Of a stretch of 43,736 nt of DNA, positions 31,413-40,396 are shown piece after piece. The translations under genes were made by a program, and so were the position numbers. The notes under the pieces are model-generated. The model did not search any database, was not told where the DNA came from, and saw nothing but the letters and a program-made list of their open reading frames with translations. Within the stretch, counting starts at the first letter, position 1. Each line of letters starts with the position of its first letter. Source of the DNA: Candidatus Brocadia carolinensis (GTDB taxonomy: Bacteria; Planctomycetota; Brocadiia; Brocadiales; Brocadiaceae); contig AYTS01000049.1 of the NCBI GenBank assembly GCA_002009475.1, positions 1 to 43,736 on the forward strand, written 5' to 3'.

Positions 31413-32615
31413 TTATGCAACCGGTGGTTTATTGAGGACCCACCCACGCATAAGTATCTCCTGCTTTACCTTGTTGAAGATTTCTTGTAACTGCTCTTCG
31501 TCTGGAATGTACTGAATCTTTACACTTTCCATCATTTCGAAACCACATTCCTTTAATATGTCTTCCACATGGCCAACTGCTTGACCTCCCCATCCATAGG
31601 AACCAAAGGCCAGTCCGATCCTGTTCTTGGGGGACAAACCTTTTAAATAGGTTAAAAAACCCGCTACGGTCGGAAGCATGTTGCTATTTAGCGTGGGAGA
31701 ACCGACGCAAACAAATCTGGCAGTCAATACATCGGCAATAATGTCCGAAATATGGCTATGCTCGATGTTACTCATTTTTACGGGAATTCCATGAGATTCA
31801 AAAACCTCCTGGAGAACACCGGCAATCTTTTCCGTAGATTTCCACATGGTATCATAAATTATCAGACACTTATTATCCACCTGAGTGGAAGCCCATTTTT
31901 TATATTCTTCTACAATAGTCTTAACATGTGAACGCCAGACAACCCCGTGACTCGGGGCAATCATGTCAATTTTTAATGGAATAACCGCATCCAGAGCTTT
32001 TTGAACCTGGCTTGAATACGGCAAAACAATATTTGCATAATATTTCTCAGCCTCATCGATAACAATACCCAGAGGATATTCATCATCAAATCTTTCGGAA
32101 GAGGCGATATGTTGGCCAAAAGCGTCGTTTGAAAAGAGAATACCATCTTCTACCAGATAACTCATCATGTTGTCTGGCCAGTGTACCAGCGGTGTAAGAA
32201 CAAATTTGATATTTTTCTTACCGAGAGTGATGGTTTCATCAGATTTGACAACTTTTAAATTCCAGTCTTTCCTCTTGTAATGAGCCAGCAATCCTTTCTG
32301 CCCAAGCGGAGAGGTAATAATGGTAGCATTTTTCGCAGTTTTTGTGATGAGTGGCAGACTGCCTGAATGGTCCATCTCTACGTGATTTGAAATAATGTAA
32401 TGAATATCCGCAGGGTCTATGAGAGACGACAACCTCTTTAGCATCTTGTCATAAAGGTATGGCCGCACACCGTCAATTAAGGTGATCTTTTCATCAATGA
32501 TCAGATACGCATTATACGTTGAACCTCGTTGAGTCGAATACCCATGGAAATTCCTCAATTCCCAGTCAATTTCTCCTACCCAATAAACTCCTTCTTTTAG
32601 TTTAATTGGATTCAT
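31413..32615 (-). CDS. fprA: Flavodiiron protein (FprA type NO/O2 reductase)
   Basis: This 400-residue protein has a metallo-beta-lactamase-like diiron domain and a C-terminal flavodoxin domain from about residue 245. The diiron ligands are visible: H78-V-E80-M-D82-H83 in NHVEMDHSGSLP, H145 in LVHWPDNM, the Asp in LFSNDAFGQH, and H223 in APSHGVVW. The FMN part shows CLIIYDTMWKSTEKIAGVL, GSPTLNSNMLPT and AFGSYGWGGQAVGHV. Such proteins reduce O2 to water or NO to N2O. In an anammox cell, which handles NO and is harmed by oxygen, both are plausible. No rubredoxin gene is adjacent. GGAGGAAG precedes the ATG. Confidence 0.93.
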   Translation of the reverse strand: MNPIKLKEGVYWVGEIDWELRNFHGYSTQRGSTYNAYLIIDEKITLIDGVRPYLYDKMLKRLSSLIDPADIHYIISNHVEMDHSGSLPLITKTAKNATIITSPLGQKGLLAHYKRKDWNLKVVKSDETITLGKKNIKFVLTPLVHWPDNMMSYLVEDGILFSNDAFGQHIASSERFDDEYPLGIVIDEAEKYYANIVLPYSSQVQKALDAVIPLKIDMIAPSHGVVWRSHVKTIVEEYKKWASTQVDNKCLIIYDTMWKSTEKIAGVLQEVFESHGIPVKMSNIEHSHISDIIADVLTARFVCVGSPTLNSNMLPTVAGFLTYLKGLSPKNRIGLAFGSYGWGGQAVGHVEDILKECGFEMMESVKIQYIPDEEQLQEIFNKVKQEILMRGWVLNKPPVA

Positions 32616-33136
32616 AGATCTTCCTCCATTAACTTAAAAACTCAAAAGGCGTTATAGTATCACGGTGTAAAAACTTCTTTCCCCATTTTCAAGAGGACAT
32701 GTTTTTGTAAGTTTTTTTTAACACGTCCCTAAATCCCTGAGGTAGGTCAACCGTCCCTGGGCGATATCATAATGACAAGCAGTGACGCTTGTCCTGCCGA
32801 CAGAGGGGATATTTGGTTGCGGCTTTGCTGCGCTATGATTTTTGCTGTAGTATCTCATACACGAGCAGCAAGAAATTCAGATACTAGCAAATCCTGGCAT
32901 GAATAGAAAGTAAAATAAACGTAAAAACACCCCCTGCTTTCCGTTTGACAGGTATCAAATGGCGGGAAAAGGAAGTGGACTCCGGGACATCTGAATTATA
33001 CATTTGATTGTTTTTAAATTCCTTCCCCTCTCCTGAATAATTTCTCATGTCTGTTCTTCCTGTTCAATTTGAGTCTGCGAAAGAAATATCCAGACGACTT
33101 TGTGCTTTGGATATGGTTGCCCACAAGACACGTTCT
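32616..33136. other. Gene-free region with small inverted repeats
   Basis: 521 bases with no supported gene, between ispD and fprA. GACAAGC (32774-32780) and GCTTGTC (32787-32793) form a small hairpin inside a GC-richer stretch that looks like a dispersed repeat. GGACATGTT/AACACGTCC (32695-32728) is another imperfect stem. The promoter of fprA must lie near 32640-32700 on the minus strand; no clear boxes were found. Confidence 0.4.
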
Positions 33137-33824
33137 CTATGCATTTGTAAGGTATGCCTCAGCAATCCGCATATCTTCAGGTGTGGTAATTTTAATATTG
33201 TCGTCTGTGCCCGGCACAATTTCTACCCTATAGCCTGCTTTTTCCACCATTTCCGCATCGTCAGTAAATTCTCTGTCTGTGATTTTAAATTGATTGAAGA
33301 TCTTTAGGATAAGCTCCCTTTTGAATCCCTGAGGGGTTTGTGCCATCCACAGGTTATTTCTTGGAATGGTTCGTTGGATGCACAAAGTATTTCCTGTCTC
33401 TTTCACCGTGGCTTTCATTGGCGCTGCAAGGATAGCAGCATGAGATTCTTTTGCCTTGTTTATCACTGCCTCGATATGCTCTTTTCTTACGAGCGGTCTT
33501 ACAATATCATGAATCAGTACGATTTCGGAATCAATGCTGGTCTGGCAAAGTCCGTTATAGACGCTATCCTGGCGCCTTTTGCCTCCGGGAACAATTTTTT
33601 TAACCCTGTGAACATCCAGGGCATCCTGCCATTGATCGCGAAGGGATTGTATTTCAGTCTGACCGGCGACAAAGATGATTTCATGAATTGTTTCGATTTG
33701 AGAAAAACGCTCAATGGTATAAAGAAAGATCGGTTTACCACGAATCTGCAGGAAGGGTTTTTTGACAGCCCCCCCCCATACGTAATCCAAGTCCCGCACC
33801 GACTAATATAACAGACACTTTCAT
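33137..33824 (-). CDS. ispD: 2-C-methyl-D-erythritol 4-phosphate cytidylyltransferase, frame broken in a C9/G9 run
   Basis: Dropping one base from the run at 33769-33777 joins MKVSVILVGAGLGLRMGG to AVKKPFLQIRGKPIFLYTIE and gives 228 residues, the usual IspD length. The family CTP-binding start (G-x-G-x-R-M-G, with the Lys of KKPF) is restored. Further motifs are VPGGKRRQDSVYNGL, VLIHDIVRPLV and AQTPQGFKRELI, and FTDDAEMVEKAGYRVEIVPG. IspD makes CDP-methylerythritol in the non-mevalonate isoprenoid pathway. Without the correction the first open start lacks the glycine loop. It lies 79 bases behind dgt and is the last gene of the group. Confidence 0.93.
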
Positions 33825-33903
33825 TTTAAATCCGGCAATAATGCATCACAAAGACGCGAATCATGCAAAGCTTTAATGTCCTTTTCCGATGGATTGAACC
33901 ATC

Positions 33904-35059
33904 CTAAACTCTTTCGTAGGGATAAAAGAGTTTTTTGTATTCATCCTGTGCAAAGCGGTCTGTCATTCCGGCAATATAGTCACACACTGCCTGATAAAGG
34001 CCCGCTTCTTCTATCCATTTTTGATATTCAATGGGAAGTTGTTTGGGGTTTTTAATAAACGCAACAAAAAGTTCTTCCAGGAATCGTTTCGCCTTGTCAG
34101 CCATCCGGATTACCCGATAATGCTGATAAACATTTTTAAAAAGAAATTCCTGAAGATTTTTTTTTCTGTTCAGAGAGGCTGGCGGAAAAAGACACGATCA
34201 GGCCAGGATAATCTCTAACATCCTGTACCGTTTTGACACCTTCCCGCTGAATCCTGGACATCGTGTTTTCAATCAAATCGGTGACTTCAAGATTTATCAA
34301 GGTCTTGATCGTCTGAGCAATTACTATGTCAGGATCATAAATTGCATATTTTTGTTTTACTTTTTTCTGTGTCTCCCGCCACAAATCAACAGTTTGCAAA
34401 TCATCATCCGTAATAATACCCGCCTTCAGGCTGTCATCCAGATCGTGGTTATCATAGGCAATGGAGTCTGCTTTATCAACAATTTGTGCTTCCAGCAGGG
34501 GTTGCTCGTTTGTCCTGTACTCGGTTGTTACCGAGGTATTGTTGTAAGGAGACTTATGCTTAACTATGGATTCCTTGAGTTCCCACGACAAATTCAGTCC
34601 AGGGAAGTCGGGATATTTGCGCTCTAGGATATCAACAACTCGCAGGCCGTGGAGATTGTGCTCGAATCCTCCGTGCCCTTCCATGAGTTTTTTTAAAACA
34701 TCTTCCCCTGAATGCCCAAAGGGCGTATGTCCCAGATCATGCGCAAGGGAAATGGCTTCCGCAATATCCTCGTTAAGATTCAATGCCCGGGAAATACTTC
34801 GTGCGATTTGCGAAACCTCCATCGTGTGGGTTAGTCGGGTCCGATAATAATCCCCTTCATGATTCACAAAAACCTGGGTTTTATATTCAAGTCGGCGAAA
34901 GGCTGTGGAATGAATAATGCGATCCCTGTCTCTCTGATAAACACTGCGGTATTGATGTTCCTCTTCGGGATATTTTCTCCCTCTGGAATCCTTGCTTTTC
35001 ATTGCATAGGAAGCAAGCTCCCGGTTTTCTCTCGACTCTATTTCCTTACGTGTCATCAT
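33904..35059 (-). CDS. dgt: dGTP triphosphohydrolase-like HD protein, frame broken in an A9/T9 run
   Basis: One base less in the run at 34157-34165 gives 384 residues and restores the usual QKKNLQEFLFKNVYQHYRV segment leading into RMADKAKRFLEELF. The HD metal site is clear: H78 in RLTHTMEVSQ, H107-D108 in LAHDLGHTPFGHSGE, and the later Asp in IVDKADSIAYDNHDLDD. The family splits dGTP or related dNTPs into nucleoside and triphosphate. It is of the shorter type 2 deoxyguanosinetriphosphatase-like class. It starts 12 bases after the HIT gene and is followed by ispD. Confidence 0.92.
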
Positions 35060-35071
35060 GCAGATGGATTG

Positions 35072-35548
35072 TTATATGTGCTTTTTGAATTCTTTGTAGA
35101 GGTCTTCCAGGGATTGAGGAATAACTTTTACCTCTGAAATGACCGGCATAAAGTTCGTGTCACCATTCCAGCGTGGCACAATATGGAGATGGAAATGTCC
35201 AATAAGTCCCGCACCGGCAGATTTGCCTAAATTAACGCCGAGGTTAAAACCCTCCGGCTTCATTATGGTCGTGAGAAGATCCTTCATGCTTCTTGTCAGT
35301 TTCATAATTTCCAGCATTTCATGCTCCGTAAGGTCAGAAATATCTGGCTTGTGTCTATTGGGTGCAACCATGAGATGCCCGCTGCTATAGGGGTATTTGT
35401 TAAGGATGCAAAAGCACTCTTTCCCACGGGCAACAATGTGATGCTTTTCATCCTGATTATCCTGAAATGCGTTGCAAAGGAAACAACCAGTTTCTTTCGA
35501 ATGTTCCTGAATATAGGCAATACGCCAAGGTGCCCAGAGATTTTTCAT
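35072..35548 (-). CDS. HIT family nucleotide hydrolase/transferase
   Basis: This 158-residue protein starts MKNLWAPWRIAYIQ and carries the HIT motif at H118-F-H120-L-H122 (GHFHLHIVPRW). The N-terminal CFLCNAF Cys pair and His 66 region form the zinc site of the AP4A-phosphorylase/galT-like branch. Members act on dinucleoside polyphosphates or nucleotide adducts. The length is normal. It lies 52 bases behind the zinc-ribbon gene and 12 before dgt. Confidence 0.92.
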   Translation of the reverse strand: MKNLWAPWRIAYIQEHSKETGCFLCNAFQDNQDEKHHIVARGKECFCILNKYPYSSGHLMVAPNRHKPDISDLTEHEMLEIMKLTRSMKDLLTTIMKPEGFNLGVNLGKSAGAGLIGHFHLHIVPRWNGDTNFMPVISEVKVIPQSLEDLYKEFKKHI

Positions 35549-35600
35549 AGACTATCACTCGCTCCTGTTTTCGAAAAAATGCAACTTGCAAAAAGGACTC

Positions 35601-35834
35601 TTACGATCCACATCCCGTACAGGTAGATGCCGTGCAACTTCCACAACCACCAGAATCGCCACTGGAAGCACTGCCTCCGCCACTCTTTATGGACATTCCA
35701 AATACAGAAAATATCTTTTGGACATCCTCGCTTTGGCAGGAAGGACAAAATAACTTTTTCTGTTCTGAGGCGCTCCGGAAAAATTCGTCAAATTTTATGT
35801 TGCACTGATTACACTGGAAATCATATATTGGCAT
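35601..35834 (-). CDS. FmdB-type zinc ribbon protein
   Basis: This 77-residue protein has the FmdB/CxxC zinc ribbon: MPIYDFQCNQCNIKFDEFF with the first Cys pair, and LFCPSCQSEDVQKIFS with the second. The tail is Gly-, Ser- and Cys-rich (GGCGSCTASTCTGCGS), as is common in this family. Function is not settled; it was proposed as a regulator of formamidase in one methylotroph. Confidence 0.9.
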   Translation of the reverse strand: MPIYDFQCNQCNIKFDEFFRSASEQKKLFCPSCQSEDVQKIFSVFGMSIKSGGGSASSGDSGGCGSCTASTCTGCGS

Positions 35835-35861
35835 GGTGAATACTCCGATACGGACAAGATT

Positions 35862-36269
35862 TCATTTGCGTCCCAAATAAAACTGAAGAATGTCTTTCCA
35901 GGTCACCATTCCCACAATATCACCCTGAGAAGAAATAACGGGGAGGCACGATATATTTTTTTCAAGCAGGAGGTCAGCAGCAGATTCTATGCTCGTCTCT
36001 GGATATACGGTAACAGGATTTCGAGTCATAATCTGATGCGCTCTCTTCTTTAAAGTATCTAAGTCACGGGTTGTCTCAATGTTTTTCCCTAAGAAAGGAC
36101 TTACCGCTTTTAGAAAATCGCGATCAGATATTACCCCGACGGGTTTGCGGTTGTCCACAACCACCAGATGATGGAACTTCACATGCTGAAAAATCATACG
36201 GATAGTCAGGAGGGTATCGTCCATCTCCACAGTGACTACTTTATGGGTCATAATCGAGGACACAGACAA
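35862..36269 (-). CDS. Two-CBS-domain protein
   Basis: This 135-residue protein is a bare CBS pair: IMTHKVVTVEMDDTLLTIRM starts the first repeat, IMTRNPVTVYPETSIESAAD the second, each ending with a G-V/M-x-S/T-x-x-D element (VGVISDRDFLKA and VGMVTWKDILQF). CBS pairs bind adenine nucleotides and usually regulate a partner. The start is probably TTG 36269, since AGGAG stands seven bases before it; GTG two codons later is the alternative. It lies just upstream of the zinc-ribbon gene on the same strand. Confidence 0.88.
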   Translation of the reverse strand: MSVSSIMTHKVVTVEMDDTLLTIRMIFQHVKFHHLVVVDNRKPVGVISDRDFLKAVSPFLGKNIETTRDLDTLKKRAHQIMTRNPVTVYPETSIESAADLLLEKNISCLPVISSQGDIVGMVTWKDILQFYLGRK

Positions 36270-36325
36270 TCAGATGCTCCTTGTTTCCCCAGGAACTATA
36301 TAGAAGCGTTTCAATTAACAGATCG

Positions 36326-37111
36326 CTATGGCAAATAACCCATGGGATTCACGGGCTTATCTTTTACGTAAATCTTAAAATGCATTTCTTGTGATTTGCC
36401 GGAACTCGTTGCATTAAAATTTGCAATGGGTTGACCAATCTCTACGTAAGCGCCTTCTCCCACTACCGGACTACAACAAGATTCGTATATCGTGCGTACC
36501 CCCCCCTCATGCTTAATTACAATGGCAGACATACCATCTTCTGCATCAGAAACTGCCTCAACGGTGCCCTTTTTGGCGGCAACAACCTTTTGTCCTGGTT
36601 GGGGCAGTATACAGACACCAGAACTTTTAATCCCATTTCTCACTTCGCCAAATCGCGATACAATTTGTCCTTTTAATGGCCATATAAAACCACGGGGAGA
36701 TACCTTGCTTGTCGCATCTCTTGCTGGAACATAACTTGAACGGGATACGACTGGAGGAGATCTCTGTGATTTTTCAGAAATGGGGATGATAAGTTTCTGG
36801 CCCACTTTCAGGTCTTTTGTATTCGTGATATGATTGGCTCCCAAAATCGCATTTACGGATACGCCATAATTTTTTGATATACGCCACAGGGTATCACCTT
36901 TCTTCACGACATAATAGGTTGCCTTTCCGCCTTGAATCGGAGGTTGATACGGTGTGCTGGACTGTTGATCTTCAATGGACTTCAGTTCGCTTTCCAGAGG
37001 CGTTGGCACCTTTGGCTTTTTAGATTGCGAAGCACAGCCACCAACAAGAATCAATAAAACAGCAATAAATATCCCTTTAAAAATAAAACTTATTGAAAAA
37101 TAATTCTTCAT
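36326..37111 (-). CDS. LysM and degenerate LytM (M23) lipoprotein, NlpD-like
   Basis: This 261-residue lipoprotein has the lipobox LVGGC with Cys 26, a LysM domain at about 66-110 (YYVVKKGDTLWRISKNYGVS) and an M23/LytM domain at about 143-261. The metal ligands of active M23 peptidases are missing: where GxD is expected the sequence reads SSGVCI, and the YxH position reads YESCCS; only MHFKI partly keeps the last motif. So it is probably not an enzyme but, like NlpD and EnvC, an activator of amidases in cell separation. Planctomycetes with thin peptidoglycan make this of interest. Two unusual adjacent cysteines sit in the dead active site. Confidence 0.82.
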   Translation of the reverse strand: MKNYFSISFIFKGIFIAVLLILVGGCASQSKKPKVPTPLESELKSIEDQQSSTPYQPPIQGGKATYYVVKKGDTLWRISKNYGVSVNAILGANHITNTKDLKVGQKLIIPISEKSQRSPPVVSRSSYVPARDATSKVSPRGFIWPLKGQIVSRFGEVRNGIKSSGVCILPQPGQKVVAAKKGTVEAVSDAEDGMSAIVIKHEGGVRTIYESCCSPVVGEGAYVEIGQPIANFNATSSGKSQEMHFKIYVKDKPVNPMGYLP

Positions 37112-37375
37112 ACCTATTCTGACATCTGGCTCATATAAATTACCATACCTTAAAAATGATCCTTATTGGACTGGTCTTTTACGTCTTTAGATGCAATTTT
37201 ATCAGCGCTTATGAGCAAATTCAAGTGAGAATAGTTGATGCTTTATACTAGCCCCCGCGTGCTTTTTCCGGGAAACTTTGTTGTTGTTTTGTACTATCCA
37301 GTTAATTTTGTATTTTTGCCAGTACTTTTTGCTGTTGAAAAATACTAAACGATCAGCCCAGCTCTATAAAACGAA

Positions 37376-37403
37376 AAAAGGCAACTCATTTGAGTTGCCT
37401 TTT
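37376..37403 (-). terminator. Intrinsic terminator of the Cys/His-rich peptide gene
   Basis: GGCAACTCA (37380-37388) and TGAGTTGCC (37391-37399) form a 9-bp stem that AAAA/TTTT extends to 13. On the minus strand it is followed by six T. It lies 48 bases past the stop. The rest of 37112-37451 shows no gene. Confidence 0.85.
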
Positions 37404-37451
37404 CGTCTATCCTTACACCTAGTGCCGGATATTTACATCTGGCTCATAGGT

Positions 37452-37628
37452 TTAGTGTTTGTGATGGCATTCACACTTGCAATCTTTACCCTCTTTTGCT
37501 GTGTGTCCGCACTTGTCGCACTTTGCCTCTGATGCCACAACCGTGCCAACCAATGCCGTATTTACTGCACCAACACCAACCACCAATGCACCAACAACCA
37601 AAAGACTATAACCAAACTTCTTCAACAT
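37452..37628 (-). CDS. Small exported Cys/His-rich peptide
   Basis: ATG 37628 is chosen because GGAGGAGAAGG lies before it; an in-frame ATG five codons upstream is part of that site. The product has 58 residues: an N-terminal signal or anchor (MLKKFGYSLLVVGALVVGVG), possibly cleaved after VASEA, and a 22-residue tail with CDKCGH and CKCECHHKH, five Cys and five His. This suggests a metal-binding peptide of the periplasm or anammoxosome. No CxxCH heme motif is present. It is a single gene with its own terminator. I do not recognise the family. Confidence 0.7.
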   Translation of the reverse strand: MLKKFGYSLLVVGALVVGVGAVNTALVGTVVASEAKCDKCGHTAKEGKDCKCECHHKH

Positions 37629-37767
37629 TTCCTTCTCCTCCATAAGTTAGAGAATATTGAGACATGCCGCTGAGTACATTCTCAGAATCTTCGGTTTGTC
37701 TCTTCTATGTATAATATGTTATATAAATGGTATATTTGCAACAAAATTGTCCCTGTATCATTTAAAA

Positions 37768-37791
37768 TGGTGTATGTTTTTGCATACACCA
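37768..37791 (-). terminator. Hairpin behind the DUF362 gene
   Basis: TGGTGTATG (37768-37776) and CATACACCA (37783-37791) form a perfect 9-bp stem with a 6-base loop, about 26 bases past the stop. On the minus strand ATTTTAAATG follows, a modest T stretch. Confidence 0.55.
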
Positions 37792-37816
37792 AGAATCCGC
37801 GAGACAACGGTACCAT

Positions 37817-38881
37817 TTATACATTAAGCTCTATAAAATCAATATATTGTCTGTCGTAAACACCTAATCCTTTCTTCCCGGCGGTGGCAATATGCTTGGC
37901 CTTTTGAAACACCGATGGACAGTTGTTCTCCTTGCGTTTTTTATCGATGATTTCGAGTCCTATTCTGTCAATAGCTACCGGATCTGTTCCAAAAAAGAGC
38001 CGTTCCTCATTCCACATCGTCCATGCTTTCATGCTTGCAGGGCCACCATCAAAACAAGCCTGCAATGCGTCAACAATGTGTAACCGCACCTTTTCTCTGA
38101 GCGCCGGATGCACGCAGACTTCTGCTGATGCCGGGTCGCAGAAGTAGGGTGATGGATGGAATCTGGGGGTGTTATTAATGGCACCGAATGCCAGATTTTT
38201 AAGGCATAAGGTAACCCCTGCAATTCCATGATCCTTCATAACCGGCACATTAATAATAGCCGTAACGTGCTGGGTAACAATCGTACTGAAGAGCGATCGT
38301 GCCCCATCATCCTGACGCAAGGAAAAGTCGTCATCAAGTGATTCATAATATATCTTTTTGTCATATCCGGCAGTTGGTTCTGTGCCATAACAACGAACAC
38401 CGCTGTTTCCCTGATTTAAAGGGAAACCCGCTGTAATCAGATGGTAGCTAAAACGGTCCCATATAATAATATTGTTTTCCTTAACCCCGGCAGCTACAAG
38501 GCCACGGGTAATTGCATTGACAACCTCAGGCCGTGTTGAAAGTTTTACCCCGCCAATCGGATTTATTTTTATTCCTACGATATCCTCCGGAGTAAAGAAT
38601 GTTCGCCATGCCTCTGCAACCGTTTTTTTCCCGGTAAGAGAGAACATCCCCTCCTCCACCATCCGTTGGACAATTTCTGCTCCAGGTTTTCCACTGCTCA
38701 TGATCCCACCGCTTTTTATCGCAACAACCTTACTTTTTTCAGCGGGAGCAGGCAGTACATCGGACCCAAGTGCCCATTGTAAGCCATCAAATCCACCAAT
38801 ACCTGCCCCAAGCCCAACCATACCAAGGGCTGAATGTTTCAAAAAATTTCTGCGTGAAAGATTGGCGTCTTTTGTATCCAT
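37817..38881 (-). CDS. Tat-exported DUF362 protein
   Basis: This 354-residue protein has a twin-arginine signal (LSRRNFLKHSALGMVGLG, Arg-Arg at about 10-11), so it is exported folded and probably with a cofactor. The DUF362 part shows VGIKINPIGGVKLSTRPEVV, VTAIINVPVMKDHGIAGVTL and CLKNLAFGAINN. No ferredoxin-type CxxCxxC clusters are seen; only scattered Cys. The biochemical role is unknown. It ends upstream of its own hairpin and is separated from neighbours by long gaps. Confidence 0.82.
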   Translation of the reverse strand: MDTKDANLSRRNFLKHSALGMVGLGAGIGGFDGLQWALGSDVLPAPAEKSKVVAIKSGGIMSSGKPGAEIVQRMVEEGMFSLTGKKTVAEAWRTFFTPEDIVGIKINPIGGVKLSTRPEVVNAITRGLVAAGVKENNIIIWDRFSYHLITAGFPLNQGNSGVRCYGTEPTAGYDKKIYYESLDDDFSLRQDDGARSLFSTIVTQHVTAIINVPVMKDHGIAGVTLCLKNLAFGAINNTPRFHPSPYFCDPASAEVCVHPALREKVRLHIVDALQACFDGGPASMKAWTMWNEERLFFGTDPVAIDRIGLEIIDKKRKENNCPSVFQKAKHIATAGKKGLGVYDRQYIDFIELNV

Positions 38882-39514
38882 ATACCGTTCCTCCGAAAAA
38901 TTAATCCTTCAGGACTGCAAGTTTAATTTTAGCTTAAGAACCTACTCATAAACTTAAAAACAAGCTCCTGCTCCGCCCCGCAGGGAAATCCCATCAGCAT
39001 TGCACTGACAATACTCTTCAATTATGCAAAGAAACATCTCGGCTTCTTTCCACCCAACCTCTCGAGAACCTTACCAGGAGATATGCCCTTTGCCTCTATC
39101 TTTCCCGGCCCATACCCTTACCCTGCTTTCATCTCGTAAAGGACAGTTCTTCTTTTTCTCATCCACAGCCTCCATGGTCGCCCGGTTAAAGAGCAACCAC
39201 GCCGGGATTCTTCTTTCGACGCACCATTCCCCTCCTCCGGTTTCTTCTTGCCCTCCCGTGTAGAGTATTGTTGCTTATAATGCTTTTGTGTTATACAAGA
39301 GGGACACTGCTGTTTTGTAATCTGGTTATCTGCTTGATTATTACAATCGCAACATAACGTATATTTTTAGTCCCTAAGAGAGCCGCATATAGTATAAATT
39401 GCGGTCAAGTGAATAACCATATTAATTTATTTAAAGAATGCTTTAAATCCGCTTGGTTACTTATGTCTCTTTGATCGACTCATTTTTTCCTGTTTCTGAA
39501 TATATTTTCGTACC
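38882..39514. other. Gene-poor region, nothing recognised
   Basis: No frame here has a ribosome site, a recognisable motif or normal codon use. A C-rich stretch at about 39030-39260 could be a decayed gene, but reading both strands gives no family I know. Confidence 0.35.
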
Positions 39515-39935
39515 TTTGCTTCGGCCAGCCCCACCTTATTTACAGAAGATCATCTTGCCTAAAAGTGGTGATCCCGATAATTCTGTTTCAGCCGACGGTA
39601 CTTCTCAAACACACTCATTGCGCTTTTCCCCGTATATATCGTGTTATCATTGACACTGAATATTCCGCGGTATCACCAAGCAAATGTGGATACGATCTAT
39701 ACACGATTCACATCCACACCTTCATACTCATTTAAACGACGCAATATATTGCCTATTTCTTTTCACAGTTTTCCATAGACTATCTTGCGTCATTCCTTTG
39801 GAACACAAACCATATGGCACTTGCACTCTCATACCGTATGTAATAAACTCTTTTGCATCCGTAGCCCTCTGCTTTATTGCGAATCTTCAAGTAATCCCAA
39901 TGAAATGCACTGAAGGAGATTTTTTGTAAATACTG
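39515..39935 (-). pseudogene. tnpA: IS200-type transposase remnant
   Basis: Reading the minus strand across several frames and stops gives a decayed IS200/IS605 TnpA. Recognisable pieces are IYTGKSAMSVFEKYRRLKQN and YRDHHF, then VNKVGLAEA, matching the family pattern YLKGKSA-x-x-IF-E, HFW and YFV-x-TVG-x-x-E. Upstream the His-x-His part is lost, and about four stops and shifts interrupt it. It is an old insertion, no longer active. The limits are approximate. Confidence 0.6.
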
Positions 39936-40135
39936 CAGTATGCCCTTTGCTTTTCACAACTCCTTTGGTGGGTGGTTTAGCTCAGGAATTAGAGAGGATT
40001 TTAAAAGGCACAAACTCACGACTTTTTTTCTTCATCGTTTGAGACGTAGGACCGGTCTCTTGTGGTTGACCAATTGCCGGGAATAAACCCCAGCGCTGCA
40101 ATGTCACCTTAAAATTTCATAACCAGAAACAACAA

Positions 40136-40170
40136 GAGGTATCTGTGTGACAACACCACACAGATACCTC
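40136..40170 (-). terminator. Terminator of the 41-residue peptide gene
   Basis: GAGGTATCTGTGTG (40136-40149) and CACACAGATACCTC (40157-40170) form a perfect 14-bp stem with a 7-base loop, about 19 bases past the stop. On the minus strand TTGTTGTTTC follows. It closes the set that starts at 42344. Confidence 0.8.
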
Positions 40171-40188
40171 CCCAGGTATTCATTCTTC

Positions 40189-40314
40189 CTAGAATGGGCG
40201 GTCGCCACCCTTCACATACCCTGTATGTGCTGGTCCGAGCTTCTCAAATATCTCCTCATCGGTGTAAGTAATAACCTCTGGTGTCTCGTATGCTGGCAAT
40301 TTCTTGTCTTCCAT
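40189..40314 (-). CDS. 41-residue conserved-looking peptide, unknown
   Basis: The reverse strand encodes MEDKKLPAYETPEVITYTDE followed by EIFEKLGPAHTGYVKGGDRP and F. AAGGAG stands seven bases before ATG and a 14-bp terminator follows the stop, so it is very likely real. There is no signal peptide. The N-terminal part has a Tyr-x-x-Pro (YETPEV) like the leaders of some ribosomally made, modified peptides, and the C-terminus is Gly-rich with LGPAHTG. No maturase, radical SAM or transporter gene is nearby, so a RiPP precursor is only one option. It lies 82 bases behind the GEVED-protein gene on the same strand. Confidence 0.75.
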   Translation of the reverse strand: MEDKKLPAYETPEVITYTDEEIFEKLGPAHTGYVKGGDRPF

Positions 40315-40396
40315 TACAATCTCCTTTCTCTGAGAAAAAAAAAGTTTTCCAGTTCAAAATACGTTTTCAACTGATAGTCTTGAGCTGAGTGATTCA

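Noticed and set aside
37452..37628. Heme c protein
   Set aside because: CDKCGH and CKCECHH do not contain a CxxCH.
39024..39263. Plus-strand frame of 79 codons, Ser/Pro-rich
   Set aside because: No ribosome site or known motif, in a decayed region next to an IS200 remnant.
40189..40314. Lasso peptide precursor
   Set aside because: A Gly-to-Asp ring of seven (GYVKGGD) could be drawn, but Thr is at -1, not -2, and no lasso synthetase or protease gene is nearby.
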